NCBI GenBank assembly: GCA_902777385.1
Contig: CACYTP010000010.1
Location: 39,398-103,397, forward strand
Origin: an uncultured bacterium
GTDB lineage: Bacteria; Cyanobacteriota; Vampirovibrionia; Gastranaerophilales; Gastranaerophilaceae
DNA length: 64,000 nucleotides
Direction: 5' to 3'
Positions 18,259 through 26,592 of this stretch are shown here, piece by piece. Every line of letters starts with the position of its first letter. The first letter of the stretch is position 1. Position numbers and translations under genes: made by a program. The notes below the pieces were generated by a model that was not told the DNA's origin, made no database searches, and saw only the letters and a list, made by a program, of their open reading frames with translations.

Positions 18259-19221
18259 ATGGCAGAAGAAGAGAAGAAAAGACATAAACCGGGAGTTCGT
18301 ACAAAATTAAATTCCGGTGATAAAAAAGTTCAGACAAATACTGATAAAAACAGTAAACAAGCAAAAGCTGCACAGCCTAATCCAACAGCTGTTTCAGCAT
18401 CTAAGAAGTTGCCTTCAATGCAGCTTTCTAAGGAAGCTAATTGGGCTGAAGAAACTTCTAAATCAGTATTAAGTGCGGTTAATCCTGTCAGCTCTGAAAG
18501 AAGTCTTGGCGAAAATAAGGTTGTGCCTGTGCCGCAAGAAAAAAGTCTTCCTGCAGAAACCAAGAAAAAAGAAGTCAAACCTGTTGCTGCTCCGGAACCT
18601 GAGAAAAAGAATAAATATAAGAAGAAAAAAGAGAAAAAATCCAGTATTATTGATGATATCAAGACTTCAATCGCTCAGGGCTTTGACAGCGTAAAAATTG
18701 ATTATGATCAGCTGGCTCAAATTCAGAATGAATTACATGTTAAACGTGATAACATTAAATCTTCACTAACGGATGGTGTTTCAAAATTAAAAGATTATGC
18801 AAATTCAGCTGTGGAAAATGCTGCTGCGGCTGCTGAAGAAATGAAGAAGAAGCAGAAAGAGCTTGCTGCGGCTGCTGATCAACGTATGAAGGCTGAAGTT
18901 GAAAGAATTGAAAGAGAAAAGAAGCAGAAACAGGAAGAAGTTAAGGCTAATGCTAAACCTGCTTCTGATGTATCTGCCGAAGAGTTGCAGGCTGCTGCTG
19001 ATGCTGCAAAACAAAATGCACCTGAAATTGATAAAGAAAAACTTCAGAAGCTCAATCAGGCTACACAGAGAAGAGATGGTGCAAAGAATGCACTCAATGC
19101 TTTGAATACGCAGTTACAGTATGCTTCACCGGAACAGCGTAAAGGCTTGCAGGAGAGAATTTGCCAGAAGGAAAAACAATTAGAAGAGGCAGAAGCACTT
19201 ATTGCAGAATTAAGTCAATAA
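18259..19221 (+). CDS. Lys/Ala/Glu-rich coiled-coil hypothetical protein (320 aa)
   Basis: The N-terminus is MAEEEKKRHKPGVRTKLNSG, a disordered, basic stretch. A second Lys block lies near residues 110-130, and helical coiled coil fills about residues 135-320. There is no signal peptide or membrane segment. Its KPGVRTKLNS motif matches RPGIQTSLNS at the start of the 545-aa protein at 12679-14316. A bidirectional terminator follows. The function is unknown; a scaffold or nucleoid-associated role would fit the composition but is speculation. Confidence 0.72.
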   Translation: MAEEEKKRHKPGVRTKLNSGDKKVQTNTDKNSKQAKAAQPNPTAVSASKKLPSMQLSKEANWAEETSKSVLSAVNPVSSERSLGENKVVPVPQEKSLPAETKKKEVKPVAAPEPEKKNKYKKKKEKKSSIIDDIKTSIAQGFDSVKIDYDQLAQIQNELHVKRDNIKSSLTDGVSKLKDYANSAVENAAAAAEEMKKKQKELAAAADQRMKAEVERIEREKKQKQEEVKANAKPASDVSAEELQAAADAAKQNAPEIDKEKLQKLNQATQRRDGAKNALNALNTQLQYASPEQRKGLQERICQKEKQLEEAEALIAELSQ

Positions 19222-19251
19222 AAAAGCAGTTCTTTTACGAACTGCTTTTTT
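19221..19251 (+). terminator. Bidirectional terminator
   Basis: The 12-bp stem AAAAAGCAGTTC/GAACTGCTTTTT has T runs on both strands and lies between two convergent genes. Confidence 0.9.
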
Positions 19252-19255
19252 GTAA

Positions 19256-19444
19256 CTAAAATTGTTCCATGACTTTTTCAGCTTCAAGACGTCTTTTCTC
19301 TCTCGTCTTTTGTACTGTGTTTACTGTCTTTTCTTTTTTAATTGTGGCTTCAATATTTTCTTTCGAAAAACTTTCAGGTTTAAAGTTGTTCCACATATAT
19401 GCTCCAAAAGCTATAATTAGTATCAAACCGATTAATCTGACCAT
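19256..19444 (-). CDS. Small single-pass membrane protein (62 aa)
   Basis: Residues 3-18 (RLIGLILIIAFGAYMW) form one membrane helix, followed by a charged Lys/Glu helix. AAGGAG lies seven bases before the ATG, and a terminator follows the stop. No family recognised. The composition suggests an inner-membrane protein with a cytoplasmic or periplasmic amphipathic tail. Confidence 0.7.
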   Translation of the reverse strand: MVRLIGLILIIAFGAYMWNNFKPESFSKENIEATIKKEKTVNTVQKTREKRRLEAEKVMEQF

Positions 19445-19536
19445 AATAATCTCCTTCTCATTGTTATTATACCATTTTTTTTTACTTTGACAATATGTTT
19501 TTTACTTATTTTAATTTGTTTCCTATTGTTGCTGTA

Positions 19537-19565
19537 TTGTCTTATATTAAAAAATATATTATAAT
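19537..19565 (+). promoter_or_regulatory. Promoter of the membrane pyrophosphatase gene
   Basis: TTGTCT (19537-19542), a 17-bp spacer and TATAAT (19560-19565), about 38 bases before the start codon. Confidence 0.7.
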
Positions 19566-19602
19566 TATCCTCGTGTAATGACACATATTGAAGGGAGATA
19601 TT

Positions 19603-22026
19603 ATGATTAAAAAGTTCGCTGCACCGAAAACATTATTCGCAATGCTTGCGTTAATGTTGATGAGTGCTGTGCCTGCTCTTGCGAGTGAGGCTGATTTAGT
19701 TGTCCCTGATATTACCGGTGATAACTTCAGATTGCTTATCTGGGGTATCGTTATTTCCGTTGCCGGTTTGATATTCGGGTTTATTGAGTTTTCTCGTATC
19801 AGAAGGCTCAAAGTTCACACAGCTATGGCTGATGTAGGAAATACAATTTTTGAAACATGTAAGACATATCTTGTACAACAGGGCAAATTCCTGTTTTGTC
19901 TTGAAGTATTAATCGGACTTTGTATTGCTTTTTACTTCGGATATTTACAGCACATGCCGTTGAAGGATGTGGCTATTATTTTAGGATGGTCAGTTATTGG
20001 TATTTTGGGTTCTTATGCGGTTGCTTGGTTTGGTATCAGAATGAACACTCTTGCAAATGCAAGAACTGCGTTCGTTTCATTAAAAGGTAATCCGCTAAAT
20101 ATATTGAACATTCCTTTAAAAGCAGGTATGTCAATCGGTGTTTGTCTTGTATCTGTTGAATTAATCCTTATGCTTACAATTCTGTTGTTTGTTCCGGGAC
20201 ATTTGGCAGGTGCTTGCTTTATCGGTTTTGCAATAGGTGAAAGTTTGGGTGCTTCCGCTCTTCGTGTTGCAGGCGGTATTTTTACAAAGATTGCAGATAT
20301 CGGTTCCGATTTGATGAAAATTCAATTCGGTATCAAAGAAGATGATCCTCGTAACCCGGGTGTAATTGCAGACTGTACGGGTGATAATGCAGGGGATTCA
20401 ATCGGACCTACTGCTGACGGTTTTGAAACCTACGGCGTAACAGGTGTTGCACTTGTTTCATTTATTCTTTTGGGTGTTAAACCAGAATTTCAGGTTCAAT
20501 TATTGACCTGGATATTTGTAATGAGATATTTGATGATTGTTACTTCGGTTATTGCATACTGGATTAACAACGTTATTGATAAATTCTATGCAGCAAAAAC
20601 TGCAAAATTCGATTTTGAAAAACCTTTAACCAATTTGGTATGGTTGACTTCAATATTATCTATAGGAATGACATTTAGTGTTAGCCACTGGTTGTTAGCT
20701 CCTATGGGCGGTAATTTATGGCTAATATTGTCTGCTATTATTTCTTGCGGTACATTAGGTGCTGCATTAATTCCGGAATTTACAAAGATATTTACTTCTC
20801 CGAAAGCTTTGCATACGGAAGAAGTTGTTACAGCTTCTAAAGAAGGCGGTGCATCTTTAACAATTCTTTCCGGTATTGTTGCAGGTAATTTCTCTGCGTT
20901 TTGGATTGGTGCTGTAATTGTTCTATTAATGGGACTTGCATATTTTGCAAGTATTCACATCCCTGCCGATGTTATGATTTATTCATCAGTATTTGCATTC
21001 GGGCTTGTAGCATTCGGTTTCCTTGGTATGGGGCCTGTTACTATTGCGGTTGATTCTTACGGACCTGTTACAGATAATGCTCAGTCTGTATATGAATTAT
21101 CTCTGATTGAAGAAATCCCTAATGTAGCTGAGGATATTGAAAAAGAATTCGGTTTTAAACCGGATTTTGAAAATGCTAAACAATTCTTAGAAGAAAATGA
21201 CGGTGCAGGTAACACTTTCAAGGCTACTTCAAAACCTGTTTTGATTGGTACGGCTGTAGTTGGTGCTACAACGATGATTTTCTCACTGATTTTGGTTATT
21301 CAGAATACTCTTGGTATCCAGCCGGAAGCAGTACTTAACTTGTTAAATCCTTATACATTGTTAGGTTTATTAGCAGGCGGTGCTGTTATTTATTGGTTCA
21401 GCGGTGCGTCTATGCAGGCTGTTACGACAGGTGCTTACCGTGCTACTGAATACATTAAAGATAATATCAAACTTGATGAGAATTCAAAGTCAGCAAATCT
21501 TTCTAATTCAAAAGAAGTTGTTAAGATTTGTACACAGTATGCTCAAAAAGGTATGGTAAATATCTTTATTTCACTGTTTGCTTTTGCGTTAGCATTAGCT
21601 TGCCTGTCCGCACCGATTATTGCTGAGAATGCAGAATTTGCGAACAGACCTGTTTCGTTCTTTGTAAGCTACTTAATTGCTATTGCGGTATTTGGTTTAT
21701 TCCAAGCCGTATTTATGGCAAACGCAGGCGGTTGCTGGGATAATGCAAAGAAAATCGTTGAAGTTGATATGAAAGAAAAAGGAACACCGCTTCATGATGC
21801 TACTGTTGTAGGTGATACGGTTGGTGATCCGTTCAAAGATACTTCTTCTGTTGCAATGAACCCGATAATCAAATTTACAACATTATTTGGTTTATTGGCA
21901 ATGGAAATTGCGATTAGTGAAGCGTTCAGAGAAGTAGCTCCAATAGCAGGGGTTGTATTCCTGATAATTGCGTTATTCTTTGTATGGCGTTCTTTCTACG
22001 GAATGAGAATTCCATCTAAGAAGTAA
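19603..22026 (+). CDS. hppA: Membrane-bound ion-translocating pyrophosphatase
   Basis: This integral membrane enzyme couples pyrophosphate hydrolysis to H+ and/or Na+ pumping. About 16 hydrophobic segments span 807 aa, somewhat long for the family. The substrate site is visible: EDDPRNPGVIADCTGDNAGD, then the end motif DTVGDPFKDTSS. The usual DLVGKVE loop appears as DLMKIQ, one residue shorter, and PTADGFETYGVTG replaces the more common GMGADLFGSY type. The N-terminus MIKKFAAPKTLFAMLALMLM resembles a signal peptide, so an extra helix is possible. The ATG at 19603 follows GAAGGGAG. Ion specificity cannot be decided here. Confidence 0.93.
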   Translation: MIKKFAAPKTLFAMLALMLMSAVPALASEADLVVPDITGDNFRLLIWGIVISVAGLIFGFIEFSRIRRLKVHTAMADVGNTIFETCKTYLVQQGKFLFCLEVLIGLCIAFYFGYLQHMPLKDVAIILGWSVIGILGSYAVAWFGIRMNTLANARTAFVSLKGNPLNILNIPLKAGMSIGVCLVSVELILMLTILLFVPGHLAGACFIGFAIGESLGASALRVAGGIFTKIADIGSDLMKIQFGIKEDDPRNPGVIADCTGDNAGDSIGPTADGFETYGVTGVALVSFILLGVKPEFQVQLLTWIFVMRYLMIVTSVIAYWINNVIDKFYAAKTAKFDFEKPLTNLVWLTSILSIGMTFSVSHWLLAPMGGNLWLILSAIISCGTLGAALIPEFTKIFTSPKALHTEEVVTASKEGGASLTILSGIVAGNFSAFWIGAVIVLLMGLAYFASIHIPADVMIYSSVFAFGLVAFGFLGMGPVTIAVDSYGPVTDNAQSVYELSLIEEIPNVAEDIEKEFGFKPDFENAKQFLEENDGAGNTFKATSKPVLIGTAVVGATTMIFSLILVIQNTLGIQPEAVLNLLNPYTLLGLLAGGAVIYWFSGASMQAVTTGAYRATEYIKDNIKLDENSKSANLSNSKEVVKICTQYAQKGMVNIFISLFAFALALACLSAPIIAENAEFANRPVSFFVSYLIAIAVFGLFQAVFMANAGGCWDNAKKIVEVDMKEKGTPLHDATVVGDTVGDPFKDTSSVAMNPIIKFTTLFGLLAMEIAISEAFREVAPIAGVVFLIIALFFVWRSFYGMRIPSKK

Positions 22027-22045
22027 TTGTATATTCTAAAAATTT

Positions 22046-22076
22046 TCACCCGAGGTAAATCCTCGGGTGATTTTTT
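22046..22076 (+). terminator. Terminator of hppA
   Basis: The 10-bp stem TCACCCGAGG/CCTCGGGTGA is followed by TTTTTT. Confidence 0.92.
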
Positions 22077-22163
22077 ATTTATAATATTTTTTAAACTTTC
22101 CCCTCTCTTATTTTATAGGCGAGGTGAATTAATAAAACAGGAAGTGAACATCATCAAGAATTT

Positions 22164-22218
22164 GCCCTCTCCCGAAGGTAGAGGGCTAAAAGCAGGAAGT
22201 GAAAATCATCACTTCCTG
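22164..22218. repeat. Two adjacent hairpins after the LOG gene
   Basis: The first is GCCCTCT/AGAGGGC (22164-22170 with 22180-22186), of the CCCTC...GAGGG repeat type common in this stretch. The second is CAGGAAGTGA/TCACTTCCTG (22193-22202 with 22209-22218). Read leftwards the second is followed by CTTTTA, so it can terminate the LOG gene. CAGGAAGTGA also occurs unpaired near 22138 and in the terminator at 23949. Confidence 0.6.
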
Positions 22219-22267
22219 TCTTATATATACAACTGCAAGTTTTTGTACTTACATTTTTATATACCTT

Positions 22268-22921
22268 CTACTTTAATATTCCGTTTAGTTCTTTTTCGCT
22301 ATCTACAACTGTAAATAGTTCACTCGGTTTGTGTTTTATTAAACCTGATTTATATAATTTGTTGTATTGTTCAATTAAACCTTTAAAAAACTTTTTCCCT
22401 ACAAGAATAATTTTCTTTTTATCTTCTGATTTCCCGTAGTTATTTTTTGAAATTAAAGTAGCGGCTTCCTGTAAAGTTCCAGTGCTTCCGGGAAATATAA
22501 GTATTGTATCAGCAACTTGTGAAAACATTTCTATCCTGCCGGCTTCACTTTTTGCACAACCGATAGGGATACAATGTTCTAAATCTTCATCACCCCATAA
22601 AGGTTTTGTAAGTATTCCTAAATTTTGTTTCGGAAGATTATTTTTATTTTTTAAGGAGTAATTGTAGCCTGATTTGTATGCCTCGCCCATTATCCCTGAT
22701 GTTCCGCAGCCGGTCACAATATTTTTGCCGCTCAAAACCATACTCTTTACTGAATTTGAGCATATATCCATATACTTCAAAATATCGTCAGTTGTTTTGG
22801 AACTTCCCAAAACTGCAATAGTATTAGCTTTGGATTGTGATGTCTTATATGTTGTCGGAATTGCTTTCGGTATTTTTGCTTGAAAAGATGATTGATAATT
22901 CTGTACCCTCTGTACTTGCAT
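22268..22921 (-). CDS. LOG-family (lysine-decarboxylase-like) nucleotide hydrolase
   Basis: This 217-aa protein has the Rossmann-like LOG fold. It contains TGCGTSGIMGEAYKSG near residue 75 and FPGSTGTLQEAATL near residue 145, the family's PGGxGTxxE active-site motif with Gly-Ser instead of Gly-Gly. Known members split ribose-5-phosphate from nucleoside monophosphates; many bacterial ones have unknown roles. About 27 residues precede the domain, including YQSSFQAKIP, an N-terminal Phe motif shared with other proteins here. Rather weak ribosome site. Confidence 0.8.
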   Translation of the reverse strand: MQVQRVQNYQSSFQAKIPKAIPTTYKTSQSKANTIAVLGSSKTTDDILKYMDICSNSVKSMVLSGKNIVTGCGTSGIMGEAYKSGYNYSLKNKNNLPKQNLGILTKPLWGDEDLEHCIPIGCAKSEAGRIEMFSQVADTILIFPGSTGTLQEAATLISKNNYGKSEDKKKIILVGKKFFKGLIEQYNKLYKSGLIKHKPSELFTVVDSEKELNGILK

Positions 22922-22973
22922 TTTTATATCCCTTTTAGGTTAATATTTACTGCTATAATGTCACTTTATAATA

Positions 22974-23258
22974 TTAATACATGTTATTTCGCTTATCGTC
23001 TCTTTCAGCAACATCAAGTATTTTTATAATAGGTCCTAAAACTGATACAATTAAAAGTATTGCTAACAAGCCATTTCCACTATCTGCCTTTTGTATCTTC
23101 AAATTATTCTTTGGTATAAAAACATCTTTTTGTTTATTACTTTGAACATAACTTATGGTATTTTGTACAGTTTGTGGATAATAATTATGATTTTGCTTTT
23201 GTGTAGCCGGTAATATTGCAAAAATAGGTGCCAAAAGAGTTGTCTTATTAAGTTTCAT
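22974..23258 (-). CDS. Small membrane-anchored hypothetical protein (94 aa)
   Basis: A mildly hydrophobic N-terminus (TTLLAPIFAILPATQ) is followed by an Asn/Gln/Lys-rich middle and a strong membrane helix near residues 63-80 (GLLAILLIVSVLGPIIKIL). No family recognised. AAAGGG lies about ten bases before the ATG. It precedes the LOG gene in the same direction with a 52-bp gap. Confidence 0.55.
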   Translation of the reverse strand: MKLNKTTLLAPIFAILPATQKQNHNYYPQTVQNTISYVQSNKQKDVFIPKNNLKIQKADSGNGLLAILLIVSVLGPIIKILDVAERDDKRNNMY

Positions 23259-23424
23259 ATATTTACATATCCCTTTCCGTTTGAGTTGGAATGTTGTTTG
23301 AGATTTACCCCTATCATATCATGATAAAACCCGTAAAAATAAAATTTGCTATTTTGTATTGGCAAAAAATATTTTTTTGAGTTTTATGTATAAATAGTAA
23401 GAATAGATTAATGCAGAGAATATT

Positions 23425-23919
23425 ATGAAAATTACTTTTATAGATTCAAAACCTAAACAATATTTATATGACCATTTAACACAATCGGGTATAAATATTG
23501 TAAATAATAGAGGATTAGATGCATTAAAAAATTGCTTGCTAAAAAAGAATTCTCCTAAAAGTGTTGAGGGTTTCTTCGTTGTATTAAATGAAACTCCTGT
23601 CAATAAAAATAAGCATTGGGGTTTAATTAATCTTGAAGTTGTCAGTCATATTGACAGTAATAAAAGGAATTTAGCTCCTGAATGGATTAGATGTGCAATA
23701 TGGCGTGAGGGTGAAGATTTAGGTACATTCTTTGATATCGTTCTTAAAAAATTCGGTAAGAATAAAAAGCGTGAACATTATACCGATATGAGAAAAATCT
23801 GCACACAAATTATTGACGAATGCAAAAAATTTTCAGATGGGAATTCTGATTCGGGATTGTATGATGCGAAGAATTTTTTGAGAGATTTATTTAATGCTAA
23901 AGGTAATCGTTGCGAATAA
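23425..23919 (+). CDS. Hypothetical protein (164 aa)
   Basis: A soluble, basic protein with a regular alpha/beta pattern, starting MKITFIDSKPKQYLYDHL. There is no signal peptide or membrane segment and I recognise no family. A good terminator follows immediately, which supports a real transcription unit. It lies between two leftward hypothetical genes in a region rich in palindromic repeats. Confidence 0.6.
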   Translation: MKITFIDSKPKQYLYDHLTQSGINIVNNRGLDALKNCLLKKNSPKSVEGFFVVLNETPVNKNKHWGLINLEVVSHIDSNKRNLAPEWIRCAIWREGEDLGTFFDIVLKKFGKNKKREHYTDMRKICTQIIDECKKFSDGNSDSGLYDAKNFLRDLFNAKGNRCE

Positions 23920-23948
23920 AATTACTAAGTAAGTAAATATATAAAAAC

Positions 23949-23977
23949 AGGAAGTGAAAAATCACTTCCTCTTTTTC
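23949..23977 (+). terminator. Terminator (AGGAAGTGA stem)
   Basis: The 9-bp stem AGGAAGTGA/TCACTTCCT with a 4-nt loop and CTTTTTC ends the 164-aa gene. The same stem sequence occurs at 22193-22218. Confidence 0.85.
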
Positions 23978-23986
23978 AAATTACCC

Positions 23987-24577
23987 CTACCCTGCCATTT
24001 CAATCCAACTGTCATCAGATATTAATTCGCCTGTCGGATTTCTTTTTACAATAGTGGTTTCTAATTTGCCGTTAGGGTATAGGTCTTGATAATATTTGAT
24101 TTGTCCGTTATCAAGATGTGAATAATTTTTACCCTCATAAGGTACTTCTATATGCACCTTTCGTATTTTATAATCGGTTAGCTTTTCTGGATTAATTTCA
24201 CCGCTTGTAATCATATTATTTAATTTAGAACCGACAACACCCCAAACTCCATCTTTGGGCACTCTGCGTTTTGGCATGATTTTTTCAGATAAATATTTTA
24301 ATACCGCTTTACTGCTTTCTATACAACCTTTGGAATGTTCAGCATCCATTAAAGCCGTATAATAACTAATACTACGCCCGAATGATACATTTGAAACCAA
24401 CCCCTCACCCGAACCTGTAAAACTCATTTTATTCGTTAACAGGTTCGACCTCTCCCGTTGGTAGAGGTTTGTTCGATTGTTGTTTTCGCACATTGAATTA
24501 ATGCACCCTGTTCTTTGCGTAATGTTTTGATATACAGGCGTATTGCCCATACATTTACCCCTGGAATTGATTAGCAT
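23987..24577 (-). CDS. Hypothetical protein with an in-frame palindromic insertion (196 aa)
   Basis: AAGGAG lies seven bases before the ATG, so translation from 24577 is well supported. Residues about 34-60 (from RTNLYQRERSNLL through MSFTGSGEGLV) are encoded by a palindromic repeat at 24398-24467 that also occurs outside genes at 24658-24733. The flanking parts read as ordinary protein: a Cys/Asn-rich N-terminus, then a soluble C-terminal domain ending in short strand repeats (NGQIKYYQDLYPNGKLETTIV, in part). Function unknown. The C-terminal repeats resemble YD/MORN-like strands elsewhere in the window. Confidence 0.65.
   Translation of the reverse strand: MLINSRGKCMGNTPVYQNITQRTGCINSMCENNNRTNLYQRERSNLLTNKMSFTGSGEGLVSNVSFGRSISYYTALMDAEHSKGCIESSKAVLKYLSEKIMPKRRVPKDGVWGVVGSKLNNMITSGEINPEKLTDYKIRKVHIEVPYEGKNYSHLDNGQIKYYQDLYPNGKLETTIVKRNPTGELISDDSWIEMAG
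24398..24467. repeat. Palindromic element inside a coding gene
   Basis: CCCCTCACCCGAACCTGT, an 18-to-20-nt loop, ACAGGTTCGACC, then CCTCT/AGAGG. The main stem is 9 bp (24410-24418 with 24439-24447). It has the same framework as 24658-24733 with different stem bases. It lies within the 196-aa gene without breaking the frame. Confidence 0.75.
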
Positions 24578-24605
24578 AATAATGCTCCTTTCATAAATGG
24601 TTATT

Positions 24606-24625
24606 GTTGGGTTAGCAAACCCAAC
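24606..24625. repeat. GTTGGGTT...AACCCAAC hairpin
   Basis: An 8-bp stem with a 4-nt loop (24606-24613 with 24618-24625), flanked by TTATT and AATAA. It lies upstream of the 196-aa gene, in the 360-bp stretch 24578-24937 that holds no gene. It may be a repeat or a terminator relic; neither flanking gene clearly needs it. Confidence 0.5.
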
Positions 24626-24657
24626 CTACAGTAATAACAAAAACTCAAATTGACTTT

Positions 24658-24733
24658 ACCCCTCACCCGAATTTCTAAATTCGCTATCGCTCATTAAGAA
24701 ATTCGACCTCTCTCTCAAGGGGCGAGGTTAGGG
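24658..24733. repeat. Intergenic copy of the CCCTCACCCGAA palindromic element
   Basis: The stem CGAATTTCT/AGAAATTCG (24668-24676 with 24697-24705) sits between CCCTCACC and ACCTCTCTC...GAGGTTAGGG. It belongs to the same family as the copy inside the gene at 23987-24577. A third, degenerate relative near 24876-24901 has the stem CCCTCGC/GCGAGGG. Confidence 0.75.
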
Positions 24734-24937
24734 CTGGATAAATCGTCTAAATCGTTTTGAGTAATATCTGTCCATTTATGTCCTTTTGTTTTTCTTGATT
24801 TTATAATAACACGAGAAAAAATAAATTTGCTACAGTTGTAATAAAATTTTACAACTGCAAATTTGCAATCTGTTTCCCCTCGCCTAAATTCAAGCGAGGG
24901 AAATAATTTAATGCCGTAAAATTGTATTATATTTGTC

Positions 24938-25243
24938 TTAATTGATTTTTGGCAGTTTTGCAGCTCCTTGCAATTCACCAAGTTCTATAAGTCTGCGTTC
25001 TATTGCAAGCAACGCATTTTGTGCATTTTCATTAATGTGTAAAACTGTTGTTACATGTACCGGATGCCCGTTTATTTCCTGATAGCCGCCAATATTATCA
25101 ATATAGTTATTGTATATTTCTTTTAATAACTGAGTTTCCCCTTCAAAAGCTTCTGGTGATTTGGTCTGTTTCGGTTCTGATTTAAAGGATACTGCGGCAG
25201 TTCTTGCCTGTGTCGCATACGAAATTGACGGAATTGTCGTCAT
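24938..25243 (-). CDS. Small hypothetical protein (101 aa)
   Basis: A very strong ribosome site (TAGGAGGT) precedes the ATG by six bases. The N-terminus contains ARTAAVSFKSEP (residues 13-24), one of the N-terminal Phe motifs. The remainder is a soluble helical domain (about residues 35-101) without known homology. Residues 59-72 (GHPVHVTTVLHINE) suggest a strand. It is a single gene upstream of ychF's end. Confidence 0.7.
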   Translation of the reverse strand: MTTIPSISYATQARTAAVSFKSEPKQTKSPEAFEGETQLLKEIYNNYIDNIGGYQEINGHPVHVTTVLHINENAQNALLAIERRLIELGELQGAAKLPKIN

Positions 25244-25318
25244 AAAAATACCTCCTACTGCTTTGTATTTCTATAAAAACAATTCAGCTTCAATAATTGC
25301 CTGATACGCAAAATAAAT

Positions 25319-26413
25319 TTACACAGCAAATCTAAAGTGTACTAAATCTCCGTCTTGAACAACGTAATCTTTCCCTTCAAGTCGTGTTACACCTTTGTCT
25401 TTGCAAGCCGGATAAGAACCGTATTTTACAAATTCTTCGTAAGGAGTAATTTCAGCTCTGATAAATCCTTTTTCAAAGTCTGTATGAATTACTCCGGCAG
25501 CCTGAGGTGCTTTAGTACCTGCAATAATTGTCCAAGCACGGACTTCTTTTTCTCCTGCCGTAATAAATGTTCTTAAATTTAAAAGCTGGTATACTGATTT
25601 AATCATTCTGTTTATTCCGCTGTCATCTATTCCGAGTTCTTTCATATAAGCAAGTGCTTCATCGCCAAGTTCACATAATTCTTCCTCAATTTTTGCGGAA
25701 ATTATTACCATTTCGGCACTATGTGTTTTTGCATATTCTTCCACTTGTTTTGTGTAGTCGTTGCCGTCTTTTAAGTCAAATTCCGATACGTTGGCAGCAT
25801 AGATTACAGGTTTTGTCATCATAAGGTTCAATTGCTTAACAAAAGGTATTTCATCTTCGTTAAAAATATCTTTTATGTTGATATACATGCCTTTATCTAA
25901 AAGCTCTTTAAGAGTTTGTAAAACGCCGTATTCAATTTTTGCTTCTTTTTCACCTGCTTTATATTGTTTTGCAATTCTTGCCTCTCTTTTTTCAACAGAA
26001 GCAATATCTGCCAGTGCAAGCTCTGTATTAATTGTCGCAATATCGTCCAGCGGATTGACTCTTCCCGCAACGTGAATTGTGTTTGAATCGTCAAAACATC
26101 TTACAACATGGATAATAGCGTCAACTTCTCTGATATTGTGCAAAAATTGGTTTCCTAAGCCTTCACCCTGACTTGCTCCTTTAACAAGTCCTGCAATATC
26201 AACAAATTCTATTGCTGTAGGTATTATCTGGTTTGTTTTGCACAATTTCGCCAAAATTTCTAATCTGTCGTCAGGAACATTCACAACTCCTACATTCGGT
26301 TCTATTGTACAAAACGGATAATTTGCACTCTGTGCGTTTTTTGCACTTGTTAATGCATTAAATAATGTCGACTTGCCTACGTTTGGTAGTCCTACAATAC
26401 CTGTTCTAAGCAT
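25319..26413 (-). CDS. ychF: Redox-regulated/ribosome-associated ATPase YchF
   Basis: YchF is an Obg-family P-loop protein that prefers ATP and binds ribosomes. It begins MLRTGIVGLPNVGKSTLFNA, has the switch region DIAGLVKGASQGEGLGNQFL, and a specificity segment (VIYAANVSE) in place of the usual NKxD. It ends in the TGS-like domain (RAWTIIAGTKAPQAAGVIHT and VVQDGDLVHFRF). Starting at 26413 gives 364 aa, the normal length, with a GAGG ribosome site. An in-frame ATG 33 bases earlier is unlikely. Confidence 0.96.
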   Translation of the reverse strand: MLRTGIVGLPNVGKSTLFNALTSAKNAQSANYPFCTIEPNVGVVNVPDDRLEILAKLCKTNQIIPTAIEFVDIAGLVKGASQGEGLGNQFLHNIREVDAIIHVVRCFDDSNTIHVAGRVNPLDDIATINTELALADIASVEKREARIAKQYKAGEKEAKIEYGVLQTLKELLDKGMYINIKDIFNEDEIPFVKQLNLMMTKPVIYAANVSEFDLKDGNDYTKQVEEYAKTHSAEMVIISAKIEEELCELGDEALAYMKELGIDDSGINRMIKSVYQLLNLRTFITAGEKEVRAWTIIAGTKAPQAAGVIHTDFEKGFIRAEITPYEEFVKYGSYPACKDKGVTRLEGKDYVVQDGDLVHFRFAV

Positions 26414-26537
26414 TCTTTTTTCCTCTTTTCTTCTATTTGTTTCCATGGTATCTGAAAATGGAGGATTTGTAAAGATTTAATTTAGCTTTCGCTCATATTT
26501 AATGTAAAATTTTCTTCATATAATAACAAAAAAAATA

Positions 26538-26566
26538 TTGATGTTTTTTTATAAATAGTATATTAT
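26538..26566 (+). promoter_or_regulatory. Promoter of the four-domain GntR regulator
   Basis: TTGATG (26538-26543), a 17-bp spacer and TATTAT (26561-26566), some 27 bases before the start codon. Confidence 0.55.
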
Positions 26567-26592
26567 TAAAAGAGTGTTTGAAAGGGAAGTGT

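Noticed and set aside
22027..22314. 95-codon frame after hppA
   Set aside because: It runs through the hppA terminator and the hairpin repeats, begins without a ribosome site and overlaps the LOG gene end.
23349..23424. Promoter-like TATAAT near 23390
   Set aside because: AT-rich sequence gives many partial matches here; none has a convincing -35.
24715..24981. 88-codon leftward frame
   Set aside because: It overlaps the end of the well-supported 101-aa gene, ends in a palindromic repeat and has no ribosome site.
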